Below, piece after piece: positions 10,301-15,404 of a stretch of 20,872 nt of DNA. The position numbers and the translations under genes are program-made. Origin of the DNA: Akkermansiaceae bacterium UBA5020. GTDB lineage: Bacteria > Verrucomicrobiota > Verrucomicrobiia > Verrucomicrobiales > DEV007. The notes beneath the pieces were generated by a model. That model saw only the letters and a list, made by a program, of their open reading frames with translations. It was not told the DNA's origin and did not search any database. The stretch spans positions 1-20,872 of the forward strand of contig DGXY01000071.1 in NCBI GenBank assembly GCA_002396885.1, in the 5' to 3' direction. Position 1 is the stretch's first letter. Each line of letters starts with the position of its first letter.

Positions 10301-12212
10301 CGGCGACCTCTCCGACGGAGTGACCGACCACTTTCGAGGGACGGACGCCCCACGATTTCCAAAGCTCCGCCAAAGCGACCTGGAGGCCGAAGATGGCGGG
10401 CTGGGCGATGTTCGTGCGGTTGATCTGCGAGGAAGCCTCGTCGCGCGTCATCTCTTCGATGAGCGACCACCCAGCGAGCGGCTTCAGGTAGGAATCGATG
10501 TCTTCGAGGACTTTGCGGAAGACCGGCTCGCGCTCGATGAGTTCTTGACCCATCGCCCACCATTGGGCGCCTTGGCCGGTGAAGACAAAGACGAGCGGAT
10601 GAGCCTCGGCGACAGGTCGTCCCGAAAAGAGCTGGCCACTGCGATCGCCCTCGGCGAGCCACTCGGTGAGGCGGTGGATGAGGTCCTCGCGGTCCTTCGC
10701 GACGACGGCGAGACGGTGATCATGGTGCTCGCGCTTGCTCCCGGCAGCGGAGGCGATCTCGCCTAGGCTTTCATCCGAGGAGCGGAGGAAGCGGCGCCAG
10801 CGGATCACGGTGTCGCGGAGGGCGTCGTCAGTGCGGGCCGAGATTGGCAAAAGGACAGGGCGATCGACCGGCTCCGTCTTCGCGACCGTCTCTTTCCCTT
10901 TCGGCGGAGATTCGAGGAGAATGTGCGAGTTCGTCCCGCCAAATCCGAAGCTGTTGACGCCGACCACCGGAGGCAGATCGCCGAGATGCGGCAGGGGCTG
11001 GAGCTCCGTCGCGACCTTCAGTTTGAACTCCTCGAAGGGAATGTTCGGATTCGGACGCTTGAAATTGAGGTTGCCGGGGACTTGGTCGTGGTAAAGAACG
11101 AGGGCCGCCTTGGCAAGACCGGCGACACCCGAGCCCGACTCGAGGTGACCGACGTTGGTTTTCACCGAGCCGATGAGACAGTAGTCCCCCTCGTCGCGGC
11201 CCCGCGAGAGAACGATCCCGAGGGCGCGCGTCTCGATCGGATCCCCGACCGGGGTGCCCGTGCCGTGGGCCTCCATGTAACGGACCTGCTTCGGCTGGAT
11301 GCCGGACTTCGCGAGGGCGTCCTCGAGCATCTTGGCCTGGGTCTCGACGCCGGGAACGGTCATTGAGGAGGTGTGGCCGTCCTGGTTGATGATCGCTGCA
11401 CGGATCACGCAATAGACCCGGTCGCCGTCGCGCTCGGCATCGGCGAGCTTCTTGATCGTGAAAATCCCCGCCCCTTCCCCGCGGACGTAACCGTTGGCGC
11501 GGTCGTCGAAGGCAAAACACTGCCCAGTGGGCGAAAGCATCGTCGCCTTGGAGAAACCGATCGAGGCATCGGGAGTCAGCAGGGCGTTGACCCCGCCCGC
11601 GAGCGCCATCGACGCTTCGCCCGACCAGATGCTCTCACAGGCGAGATTGATGGCGACCAGCGCCGAAGAACAGGCCGTGTCGACAGATACGGCAGGTCCT
11701 TTGAAATCAAAGAGATACGAAATCCGGTTCGACGCGATCGAGAGCGTGCTGCCTGAATTCGTGTGCACATCGACGTTCCGCGGGTCGCTCTGGGCGACGT
11801 TGGCGTAGTCGTTCGACGCGATCCCGACGAAGACCGAGGTGTTGCTGCCCCGGAGAGAGATCGGCGGGATCCCCGCGTCTTCGAGCGACTCCCACGCCGC
11901 CTCGAGGAGCCAGCGTTGCTGGGGGTCCATGCGCAGGGCTTCGCGCGGCGAGATCCCGAAAAACTGGGCGTCGAAGCGGTCGAAATCGCGGATGAACCCG
12001 CCCCACTTCGTGATCATCTTCCCCGGAATGTCCACGTTTTCGTGGTGCCACCGTTCTCGATTCCAGCGATCCGCCGGCACCGGCACGATCCCCGAGCGCC
12101 CCTCCACCATCATTTGCCAGAAGGACTCCGGGCCGTTCACACCGCCGGGGAGCCGGCAGCCGATACCAACAATAGCCAGGGGTTCGTGGGTCGCTTGGGT
12201 GGGGTCGGACAT
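216..12212 (-). CDS. Hybrid highly reducing PKS-NRPS megasynthase with an AAR-like C-terminal reductase
   Basis: This 3998-residue cytosolic assembly line should build a reduced polyketide, condense it with one amino acid and release the product reductively. Domains in order are KS (about 11-435), AT (540-835), DH (900-1180), C-methyltransferase (1370-1580), a non-catalytic KR-like stretch (1600-1800), ER (1815-2140), KR (2157-2400), ACP (2430-2505), a Gly-rich linker, condensation (2536-2985), adenylation (3010-3495), PCP (3505-3580) and an acyl-ACP-reductase-like domain (about 3611-3998). Catalytic residues are visible in every catalytic domain. The order matches fungal PKS-NRPS enzymes, but there is one uninterrupted bacterial ORF. 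The ATG at 12212 sits nine residues before the first KS motif; no Shine-Dalgarno is obvious. Upstream is mdh (257-bp gap) and downstream a strong hairpin, so it is probably monocistronic. The polyketide family, iteration number and product are inferred, not seen. Confidence 0.97.
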   Translation of the reverse strand: MSDPTQATHEPLAIVGIGCRLPGGVNGPESFWQMMVEGRSGIVPVPADRWNRERWHHENVDIPGKMITKWGGFIRDFDRFDAQFFGISPREALRMDPQQRWLLEAAWESLEDAGIPPISLRGSNTSVFVGIASNDYANVAQSDPRNVDVHTNSGSTLSIASNRISYLFDFKGPAVSVDTACSSALVAINLACESIWSGEASMALAGGVNALLTPDASIGFSKATMLSPTGQCFAFDDRANGYVRGEGAGIFTIKKLADAERDGDRVYCVIRAAIINQDGHTSSMTVPGVETQAKMLEDALAKSGIQPKQVRYMEAHGTGTPVGDPIETRALGIVLSRGRDEGDYCLIGSVKTNVGHLESGSGVAGLAKAALVLYHDQVPGNLNFKRPNPNIPFEEFKLKVATELQPLPHLGDLPPVVGVNSFGFGGTNSHILLESPPKGKETVAKTEPVDRPVLLPISARTDDALRDTVIRWRRFLRSSDESLGEIASAAGSKREHHDHRLAVVAKDREDLIHRLTEWLAEGDRSGQLFSGRPVAEAHPLVFVFTGQGAQWWAMGQELIEREPVFRKVLEDIDSYLKPLAGWSLIEEMTRDEASSQINRTNIAQPAIFGLQVALAELWKSWGVRPSKVVGHSVGEVAAAYVAGAYSLEDAVKVIYHRSRLQDMTGGKGRMVAVGLSQSEARKAIAGKEDQVQVAVINSPGMVTLAGDTAPLEEVVSGLEAQGKFVRWLRIDYAFHTHQMEPIREELLSVLKDIKPLPTSIPYISTVTGGVCDGTRLDAQYWWQNVREAVLFAPAIASLIRAGEDSFLEVGPHPALQNPIMECLSDQNRKGFYFSSLKRKSDESEEMLGNLARLHLHGYVIDWKSVNQGSGKVVRLPTYAWQHERFWLESAEGHYFRCAPIEHPLLGLAQTAPRPTWRFDLDPRYFTWLDDHRFWDSVVFPAAGYGEIGLAIARKLFPGENYAVEDLEMKKALFVTEEKVPTVEVVFDPATKIFQIFSSTGEYKDWDLNSQGVLRKLPVPADATADLNAIKAGLPRHFTHEEYYEDYEEAGYQFRPLFQHLQNVWRKDGEALAEIVAPEGLKDTIPDHHFHPAVLDACFHTVKGGQVIPDGALATDYFYLPAAIRSIRLYTDKPPLRLWGHAKVNSDNDREYIIADIKVYDDGGCLVAEIYGFRADRVEQSKADDLEKCLYQASWEPLLLKGTRIIGPAGLPAPAELVKAANEGLQALYDARGLANHYGKFLPAMEELSRQFIVNAYLDLGWQPKIGDRVTVSEHMRSLMIADHHRKLVFGQLTALTEGGFLKSVGEEEWEVIEVPVREEALKWVDRLAKQMPEFASEAELQRLAGPNLAGVLCGEKDPIEVLFPGGSSRVMERFYREGADFPVINEQIRLALAAAVKSLPERRAIRVLEVGAGTGSLTGQILTVFPPDRTEYFFTDNGPTFLQAAQDRFEEKFPFVEYKIFDCEKDPVAQGFEPHHFDLIVASNVIHATTDLAVTMGNLRKALAPDGILMFLEVTWRRAALDNVFGLLPGWWRFADKELRKRTALLTRAEWEKFLTSRDFREVTSFISSPKADEDQQACLVARAPEPVALPASDDETGSDAATEAVVAETCLITRDASGLAERLAMSLASEVLTVRLVDGTIPAIEAALDDLAASGTVVRGLIHTLSLDHPRADQIDLATLNEAQNTGVRCARQLFTLISGRDWTKRPRVFFLTRGTMPVLRGQALPGLASAPITGLLRVANNEQPDFVWTQIDLDPANNPNEIEDLVDEISLVGKEHEIAYRGNGRYVRRVHRVKSDELPPRKRNAVAKDGSITPYRLQIEKPGILTNLSLNETSRREPGADEIEVLVKAGGINFRDVMKALGIYPGQPVDLKWFGDDFSGTILRVGSAVKDLKPGDDVVGMAPYCFRSHVTVHRNMVFRKPATMSFTEAATLPTVFLTSHYAINELARMEKGESILIHAGTGGVGQAAIQIAKHLGLTIFATAGSTEKRQLLKDMGVDHVLDSRTLKFADDIMEITNGEGVDAVLNSLAGDFIPKNFSVLKTFGRYMEIGKVDVYGNSKIGLEPLRNNISFFVIDLAQHLQSKPAYIARMFSDLEAKFYDGSYVPLPNHVFPVTEVVEAFRFMAAGKHIGKNVLDFDLPEIAIGQPTEAGHRFRGDGTYLITGGAGGFGLELAGWMSRNGARHFALMSRSGPNAESLEKIEELRATGVEVIDARGDVTSRADLDRIIADIQEGSAPLIGVIHGAMVLDDEFIVELDEARFDKVLLPKMLGAWNLHEATLGIPLEHFISFSSFSAVIGAVKQSNYNAGNVFLDQLSHHRRALGLPALTFNWGALEGAGFVARNEKTQQYLEMVGLGATNMDETLYLFGLGVPTDAVQLGTARCDWGALARFSPSVSGSNMFLDVVPRSNSSGGDSMAARILEAPAEKRLGMVEDLIAAQVGAVLGTDASRLDKDTPLTNLGLDSLMAIELVNRIEEKLGMSMPMGSVLNGPNIRDLSIPVLEKLIEAGGSAAGQGGGSGIDASSLVPFEATGEMPEVFPLSEGQKALWFLNRLAPDSSAYNLVFSGKFRPLLDIVAMKKAFALLFERHPLIDTTFVTRGGEPVQIVHKGRTIDFREHDCTALDDVQLKALISEHADRPFNLERGPVVRLELFRTADQAHVALLSMHHIVSDAWSISVMIQDLIEYYFSAKAGRTPKVEPIAATYADFVKWEQAHLASGAGDKMFEFWKEHLAGAPSAIDLPTDRPRPPVQTFNGATFGFQFDASLTEDVDGLAKKHGVTLFTTLLSAYNLLMHRYCRQEDLVIGVPLAGRTQQELRNSVGYFINPVPLRSTLAEDLTVADYLAANSRSVNGALENQQYPLARLVDRLHTVRDAGRSPLFQVSFSMEKVPGIDEQGIAVFLIGQGGHTFHVGDLSMETVDLSTRHSQFEITLTLEEAGGQLFGCWHYNRDLFDEATIVELGRLYEQVLREMCRVPGAKVSDLNLLDAKEEKKVLVDLNETLAAYEKDGLLHELIEAVALENDEETAVVFGDTQVTYGELNRLANGVARDLAAAKVGAGDTVGVLADRSPRMIAALLGVLKTGAAYVPLDPEFPASRLELMLEDAAPKALVASGRLVATLPAGSWSVIDLDKVEGTSKSPEMKGLSSDSLAYIIYTSGSTGKPKGVEIPHRAAVNFLRSMQTEPGFTSEDRLLAVTTLSFDISLLEMFLPLLSGATVVVASAEDVKDGRRLAKLLETEDITVMQATPATWQMLLDSGWEGQGGLRLFSGGEAISRRLANALVNSAAEVWNLYGPTETTVWSTVERLVEGEAGITIGHPIANTQVYLLDESLRPVPSGFTGELWIGGDGLARGYRNQPELSAASFREVELPLVGKRRLYRTGDLARWTRDHRLECLGRVDFQVKLRGVRMELGDIETQMAAIPGIRQAVVVKREDLPTGEGLVGYYLAEGAALEPAAIRQQLSAVLPQSYVPAYFKALEEFPLTPNRKIDRKRLPLPSFGATKEGEKVAPRNPVEAKILAVFQSHFEAAEIGVSDNFFEMGGDSLLALRLIVALSEEFGQQIPVDAFLTHPSIEQLAAYLGSEPVAEKAAEASSPAPVPAGVSAEDLDHISIEMAAATMPPLDAVALTYIPEVLANLSGFSRDEISERLFAGKPRLTNVYELEQGRIGVVMLPCYEADFYKNQAAVKAPLLAALKMAGEAGATAVSLTGVIPSATDHAREIAKWMEGSEGLPEITTGDATRSATIVKSVEGILAAAGRRIEDETVSVVGLGSIGFGTLRLMLDVLEHPKHLILCDPYQTDDQMSRLRDRVRDAGYFGQVDIVKNGGALPPEVYEASLVVASSNLPGVLRIPSLKPGTLVVDYSFPPVFKLDEAVKRFVTQGDILFTTGGELSLPGVVGETIYLPEDLEGLDEGVQTAFLNFLGSRDRHEITGCVLASLVTGKAEGVVATVGPLENGDARAHYDYLTEFGAVPAKLQMSGFFLPEESITAFRDGKKNSSKA
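1473..4607 (-). other. NRPS module C-A-PCP with a glycine-like code
   Basis: The condensation domain has HHIVSDAWS (His2668, Asp2672), the HHxxxD amide-forming motif with Ala in place of the usual Gly. Adenylation core motifs are YTSGSTGKPKG (3154-3164), NLYGPTETT (3289-3297), YRTGDLAR (3377-3384) and NRKIDRK with the invariant Lys3486. Aligning by eye to GrsA gives the ten-residue pocket code D3200 I3201 L3204 Q3243 F3266 G3268 L3290 V3298 W3299 K3486. This differs from the glycine code I remember (DILQLGLIWK) only at two conservative positions. PCP carries Ser3542 in GGDSLLAL. No epimerase or N-methyltransferase is present. Confidence 0.88.
4698..12182 (-). other. PKS module: KS-AT-DH-cMT-ER-KR-ACP
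   Basis: KS has Cys181 in DTACSS, His316 in EAHGTGT and His356 in KTNVGHLES. AT has GHSVGE with Ser632 and a YAFH motif ending at His735; GHSVG and F before the His favour malonyl-CoA over methylmalonyl-CoA. DH has His931 in LDDHRFW, GYQFRPLF near 1050 and Asp1095 in HPAVLDACF. The methyltransferase has VLEVGAGTGSLTG at 1407-1418, with a HATTDL segment typical of C-methyltransferases of reducing PKSs. ER has the NADPH loop HAGTGGVGQAA near 1960. KR has TGGAGGFG near 2164, an active-site SNYNAGN near 2304 and LDD at 2249-2251, indicating a B-type ketoreductase. ACP carries the phosphopantetheine serine Ser2465 in LGLDSL. A full reducing set plus cMT implies saturated, alpha-methyl-branched units; actual use per cycle cannot be read from sequence. 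Confidence 0.92.
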
Positions 12213-12244
12213 GGGGACAAGCTGTCAGGAAAATGAAAAAGGGC

Positions 12245-12290
12245 GAGCCCGCAGCCCCCCTTGCGAGAGGGCTTCGGACTTGCCGGGCTC
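12245..12290 (-). promoter_or_regulatory. Structured leader hairpin upstream of the PKS-NRPS start
   Basis: Arms gagcccg (12245-12251) and cgggctc (12284-12290) are perfect 7-bp complements. They enclose a second possible stem, agccc (12253-12257) with gggct (12269-12273). On the minus strand the outer stem is followed after GCCC by TTTTTCATTTT, giving a weak terminator or attenuator shape 33 bases before the PKS-NRPS ATG. It could be a remote mdh terminator, a PKS attenuator or chance; the long loop makes it a weak candidate. Confidence 0.35.
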
Positions 12291-12387
12291 AGGAAAAAAA
12301 ATCAACACGTTCGCTTTCGGAATCGGATCAGAGATCGGTTCAAAAAAGGTTCAGTTCTTGGGAAATTCTTCGACGATTGGGAAGTTT

Positions 12388-12416
12388 GTCTTAAACGTTT
12401 TGATCGAAGGAGTCAA
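12388..12416 (-). promoter_or_regulatory. Candidate promoter for the PKS-NRPS gene
   Basis: In the AT-richer mdh-PKS gap the minus strand reads TTGACT (12411-12416), then 17 bases, then TAAGAC (12388-12393). The -35 matches the sigma-70 consensus at 5 of 6 positions; the -10 matches at only 3 of 6. Use of this site would give a leader of roughly 170 bases containing the hairpin at 12245-12290. No other pair in the gap looked better to me. Confidence 0.35.
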
Positions 12417-12469
12417 CAGGGTATCCTTCGCCAGCGAAGCGGGTCGGAGAGAGCTCAAAGCCCGTCGCT

Positions 12470-13453
12470 TCAAGGAAGCAGGTCCGCCACCGCCTCGCGC
12501 TCTTCACGCAATTCTTGTACCGTCGCTGCGATTTTTCCACGGCTGAAATCGTTCACCGGCACGCCCTGGATGATTTCCCACTTCTGGCCGTCGGTGCGGA
12601 TCGGGAAGGAGGAAATGAGGCCCGCGTCGGTGTCGTAGGATCCATCGGAACAAACCGCCACGCTCGTCCAGTCGCCCGCCGGGGTGGGATTCGTGAGACT
12701 GCGCACCGTGTCGACGACCGCATTCGCCGCCGAAGCCGCCGAGGAGGAGCCACGGGCCTCAATGATCGCGGCACCGCGCTTCTGCACCGTCTCGATGAAG
12801 GCGCCATGGAGCCATTCGTGGTCGGAAATCACCTCCGTGGCGGGCTTTCCGCCGATGAGGGCGTTGTAAAAGTCAGGATACTGGGTCGCCGAGTGGTTGC
12901 CCCAGATGACCGTGTTCGTCACCTCGCTGACATGAACGCCGGCCTTGCGGGCGAGCTGGGACTTGGCCCGATTCTCGTCGAGGCGGGTCATCGCGAACCA
13001 GCGCTCTTTCGGCACCTCGGGGGCCGCGTTCATGGCGATGAGACAGTTGGTATTGCAGGGATTGCCGACGACGAGGGTGCGCACGTCCGAAGCGGCGTTC
13101 TTCGCGATGGCCTGACCCTGTCCGGTGAAAATCTTGCCGTTGATGCCGAGGAGATCCTTGCGCTCCATGCCCGCCTTGCGCGGCACACTGCCCACGAGCA
13201 GGGCCCAGTTCACGTCGTCAAAACCGACATTGAGGTCGGAGGTCGCCCGGATCTCGGTCAGCAGCGGAAAGGCACAGTCGTCGAGCTCCATGACGACGCC
13301 CTCGAGCGCCTTCATGCCCGGCTCGATCTCGATCAGGCTCAGCGCCACTTTCTGCTCCGGACCGAACATCGCGCCGCTGGCGATGCGAAAGAGAAGGGAA
13401 TAACCGATTTGGCCGGCGGCGCCGGTCACTGCAACTCGTATGGGCTTGCTCAT
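12470..13453 (-). CDS. mdh: Malate dehydrogenase
   Basis: A 327-residue NAD-dependent malate dehydrogenase of the cytosolic/type-2 kind, interconverting malate and oxaloacetate in the TCA cycle. Visible features are the NAD-binding TGAAGQIG at residues 10-17, VPRKAGMERKDLL at 90-102 with substrate arginines Arg92 and Arg98, GNPCNTN at 130-136, RLDENRAK at 158-165 and the catalytic His187 in WGNHSATQYPD. The length is normal for the family. The ATG at 13453 (MSKPIRV) is chosen because the frame open further upstream runs through the malQ terminator and looks non-coding. On the minus strand CATAAT (13475-13480) lies just upstream and could be a -10 box, giving a very short leader. No clear terminator follows the stop before the PKS-NRPS gene. 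Confidence 0.95.
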   Translation of the reverse strand: MSKPIRVAVTGAAGQIGYSLLFRIASGAMFGPEQKVALSLIEIEPGMKALEGVVMELDDCAFPLLTEIRATSDLNVGFDDVNWALLVGSVPRKAGMERKDLLGINGKIFTGQGQAIAKNAASDVRTLVVGNPCNTNCLIAMNAAPEVPKERWFAMTRLDENRAKSQLARKAGVHVSEVTNTVIWGNHSATQYPDFYNALIGGKPATEVISDHEWLHGAFIETVQKRGAAIIEARGSSSAASAANAVVDTVRSLTNPTPAGDWTSVAVCSDGSYDTDAGLISSFPIRTDGQKWEIIQGVPVNDFSRGKIAATVQELREEREAVADLLP

Positions 13454-13480
13454 GGGGGATGGAAATAACGTTGGATTATG

Positions 13481-13506
13481 GAAAAAAGACGCCGCCTCAG
13501 CGGCGT
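13481..13506 (-). terminator. Intrinsic terminator of malQ
   Basis: A 7-bp GC-rich stem (acgccgc at 13489-13495 with gcggcgt at 13500-13506) closes a CTCA/TGAG tetraloop. On the minus strand it is followed by C and then six T residues (13482-13487). It lies 34 bases past the malQ stop and 28 bases before the mdh start, so it separates the two transcription units. This is a textbook rho-independent terminator shape. Confidence 0.85.
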
Positions 13507-13540
13507 TACGGCCGGCCCCAGCGCTCCTCACCCGGCCGAC

Positions 13541-15295
13541 TCACACGCCGTGGACCCTTCGCGAACGTCCCGTTTCGTTCAAGAGATTTTTCAGACTCTC
13601 GCGCAACTCCCAATAGTCTTTCCCGGTCGTCAGTTCCTTCGCCGAGACCGGCACACGATAGCTCCAATTCGTGCCGTCCATGACGCCGGGAACGTTGATA
13701 CGCTCGGTGTCGAAAAGCAGCTCGTTGATCAAAAAGGCGACCCGGTCGGAGTTCGACATCGAGAGTTCGCGAAAGAGCTTCGTCCAGAGCTCCGGCGTGT
13801 ATTCCGGGATCTCCCCATCGTGACGCTCGATCCCGGCAAAGGCACACAGCGTTTCCAGAAAATTACGGGCTTCCCAGTAATCATGGCCACCATGGTCGGA
13901 CTCGAACATCCGCTGCCGTTGTTGCTCCCACTGGGCCCGCATCGGGGCGTGGTCGTGGGAGGCGTAGGTAGCGAAAGAGAGGGTGGGGTAATGCAGGCTC
14001 GAGCTGACCCGGCCATCGGTGAATTCCCACTGGGGCACTTTCATCCCCGCGATCCCGAGTTCGGCGAGCGAGGGACGCACGTAGTCGGGCACCGTGCCGA
14101 GGTCTTCGGCGATCACTTCGGCCCCATCGGCGGCCTCGAGGATCATGCGGAGATACTTCTCACCCTCGGCGCGGTTGGCCCGCCTGGACTCCTCGTTGTG
14201 ATCCGCCCGCGGGCGGAAACCCGGAAGACGTTCACCGCAGCGCTTCGCCGCTTCCTCCTGCGAAAGCGGGAGAAATTCCGCATTTCTCACCGGATTCCAT
14301 GGAAACGAATAAATACGATAAAAACCAAGGGCATGATCGACGCGGAACATGCCGAAGATCTCGGTCGTTTTGGCGATGCGGCGACGCCACCAATCGAAAT
14401 TCCGTTGCTCGAGGACGTCCCATCGATAGAGGGGAATGCCCCAATTCTGACCCCATTTCTGGACGAATTCATCGTCTTTGAAAAGCTGCTCAGGGGGAGC
14501 GCCGCCATACCAGTCGAGATCGAAGATCTCGAGGTCGGCCCAGACATCGACGCTGTAGAGGCTCACGCCGTAGGGAATGTCGCCCATCAGGCAGACCCCC
14601 TTCGAGTTGGCGTAGGCCTGCACCTCGGTCCATTGCGAGAAAGCGATCCACTGCACGTAGGCGTAGTATCGGAGTTCGCGGTCGATCTCGTCGGGACGCA
14701 CCTTCGCTTCCTCGATGATGGCGGCGAGGGCTTTGGCTTTGTCCTGATACTCCTCTCGCCACAGTTGCCAGACCTGGCTACCCCCTTCCCGGTCCATGAG
14801 GAACCGGAAGAGGCAGTAGTCGTTGAGCCAGGCGGCTTCCCGCTGGCAGAATTCCTGAAAGTCCGCCGCCCGCGTATCAACCCTACCTAAAACGTTTTTG
14901 CAGAAGGTATTGTAGGCCCTTTTGAGCAACAAATGCTTCAAGGCCCGGACCTCGGCGTATGAAACCGAAGCGGCGTTGAGAGACTCCAGATCAAAGGCTC
15001 CGGTGACCTCCGCGAAGTCCTCCGCGGTCAGGTCTTTCAAACCTGAGGTCGTGCAGTCGAGCGTCATCGGCTCGATCGCGACCGAGCTGATCGCGTTGTA
15101 GGGGCTGTTATCCGGCCCGGTTTCGTTGATCGGGAGGAGCTGGACGAATCCGAACCCGGTCTCGGCGGCGAAATGGACGAAATCCCGGAGCGAACTCACG
15201 TCCCCGATCCCGAGATCGTGATCGCCGCGGATGGAAAAGACCGGAACAAGGATGCCGGCGAGTCTGCGATTCATGCTGTGTCGTCGAGCGGACAT
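13541..15295 (-). CDS. malQ: 4-alpha-glucanotransferase (amylomaltase, GH77)
   Basis: A 584-residue cytosolic disproportionating enzyme that transfers alpha-1,4-glucan segments between maltodextrins, in glycogen or maltodextrin metabolism. The N-terminal LAGILVPVFSIRGDHDLGIGD and SPYNAIS (64-70) are GH77 signatures. The expected catalytic triad is visible: nucleophile Asp320 in FRVDHALGFYR, acid/base Glu397 in IAEDLGTVPDYVR and Asp448 in ASHDHAPMR. The length is in the bacterial range. Two starts are possible, ATG 15295 (used here) or ATG 15274 (MNRRLAG); neither has a visible Shine-Dalgarno, and the second sits nearer the conserved region. A strong terminator follows at 13481-13506. The gene is divergent from the Uma2-type gene, with 109 bp between the two chosen starts. 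Confidence 0.95.
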   Translation of the reverse strand: MSARRHSMNRRLAGILVPVFSIRGDHDLGIGDVSSLRDFVHFAAETGFGFVQLLPINETGPDNSPYNAISSVAIEPMTLDCTTSGLKDLTAEDFAEVTGAFDLESLNAASVSYAEVRALKHLLLKRAYNTFCKNVLGRVDTRAADFQEFCQREAAWLNDYCLFRFLMDREGGSQVWQLWREEYQDKAKALAAIIEEAKVRPDEIDRELRYYAYVQWIAFSQWTEVQAYANSKGVCLMGDIPYGVSLYSVDVWADLEIFDLDWYGGAPPEQLFKDDEFVQKWGQNWGIPLYRWDVLEQRNFDWWRRRIAKTTEIFGMFRVDHALGFYRIYSFPWNPVRNAEFLPLSQEEAAKRCGERLPGFRPRADHNEESRRANRAEGEKYLRMILEAADGAEVIAEDLGTVPDYVRPSLAELGIAGMKVPQWEFTDGRVSSSLHYPTLSFATYASHDHAPMRAQWEQQRQRMFESDHGGHDYWEARNFLETLCAFAGIERHDGEIPEYTPELWTKLFRELSMSNSDRVAFLINELLFDTERINVPGVMDGTNWSYRVPVSAKELTTGKDYWELRESLKNLLNETGRSRRVHGV

Positions 15296-15303
15296 GCCCG
15301 TAT

Positions 15304-15328
15304 CGTGAACATGTTAGCGAGGTTCACG
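15304..15328. promoter_or_regulatory. Inverted repeat in the divergent malQ / Uma2 intergenic region
   Basis: Perfect 7-bp arms cgtgaac (15304-15310) and gttcacg (15322-15328) are separated by 11 bases, so arm centres are 18 bp apart, close to two helical turns. The element lies immediately upstream of the first malQ start codon and within the gap shared with the divergent gene. A dimeric repressor or activator could bind such a site. No regulator gene is nearby, so the role is conjecture. Confidence 0.35.
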
Positions 15329-15404
15329 CCATCCGCCACATGAAACTGTTTGGAAGGGTGCTGGGGGATTGTTGCTTTTCATTTCTTCACTTATTCTGAG
15401 CTCC

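Noticed and set aside
8640..10766. A 708-codon plus-strand open frame, and similar long frames at 66-1439, 12515-13468, 13478-14890 and 18574-19614
   Set aside because: All lie opposite well-supported genes and share the same low-complexity acidic/basic composition expected of shadow frames.
12426..12439. Small hairpin (cttcg/cgaag) as an mdh terminator
   Set aside because: Only 5 bp of stem and no following T-run on the minus strand.
13454..13531. A 26-residue N-terminal extension of malate dehydrogenase
   Set aside because: It would be encoded across the malQ terminator T-run and hairpin, and the family begins at the MSKPIRVAVTGAAGQIG region.
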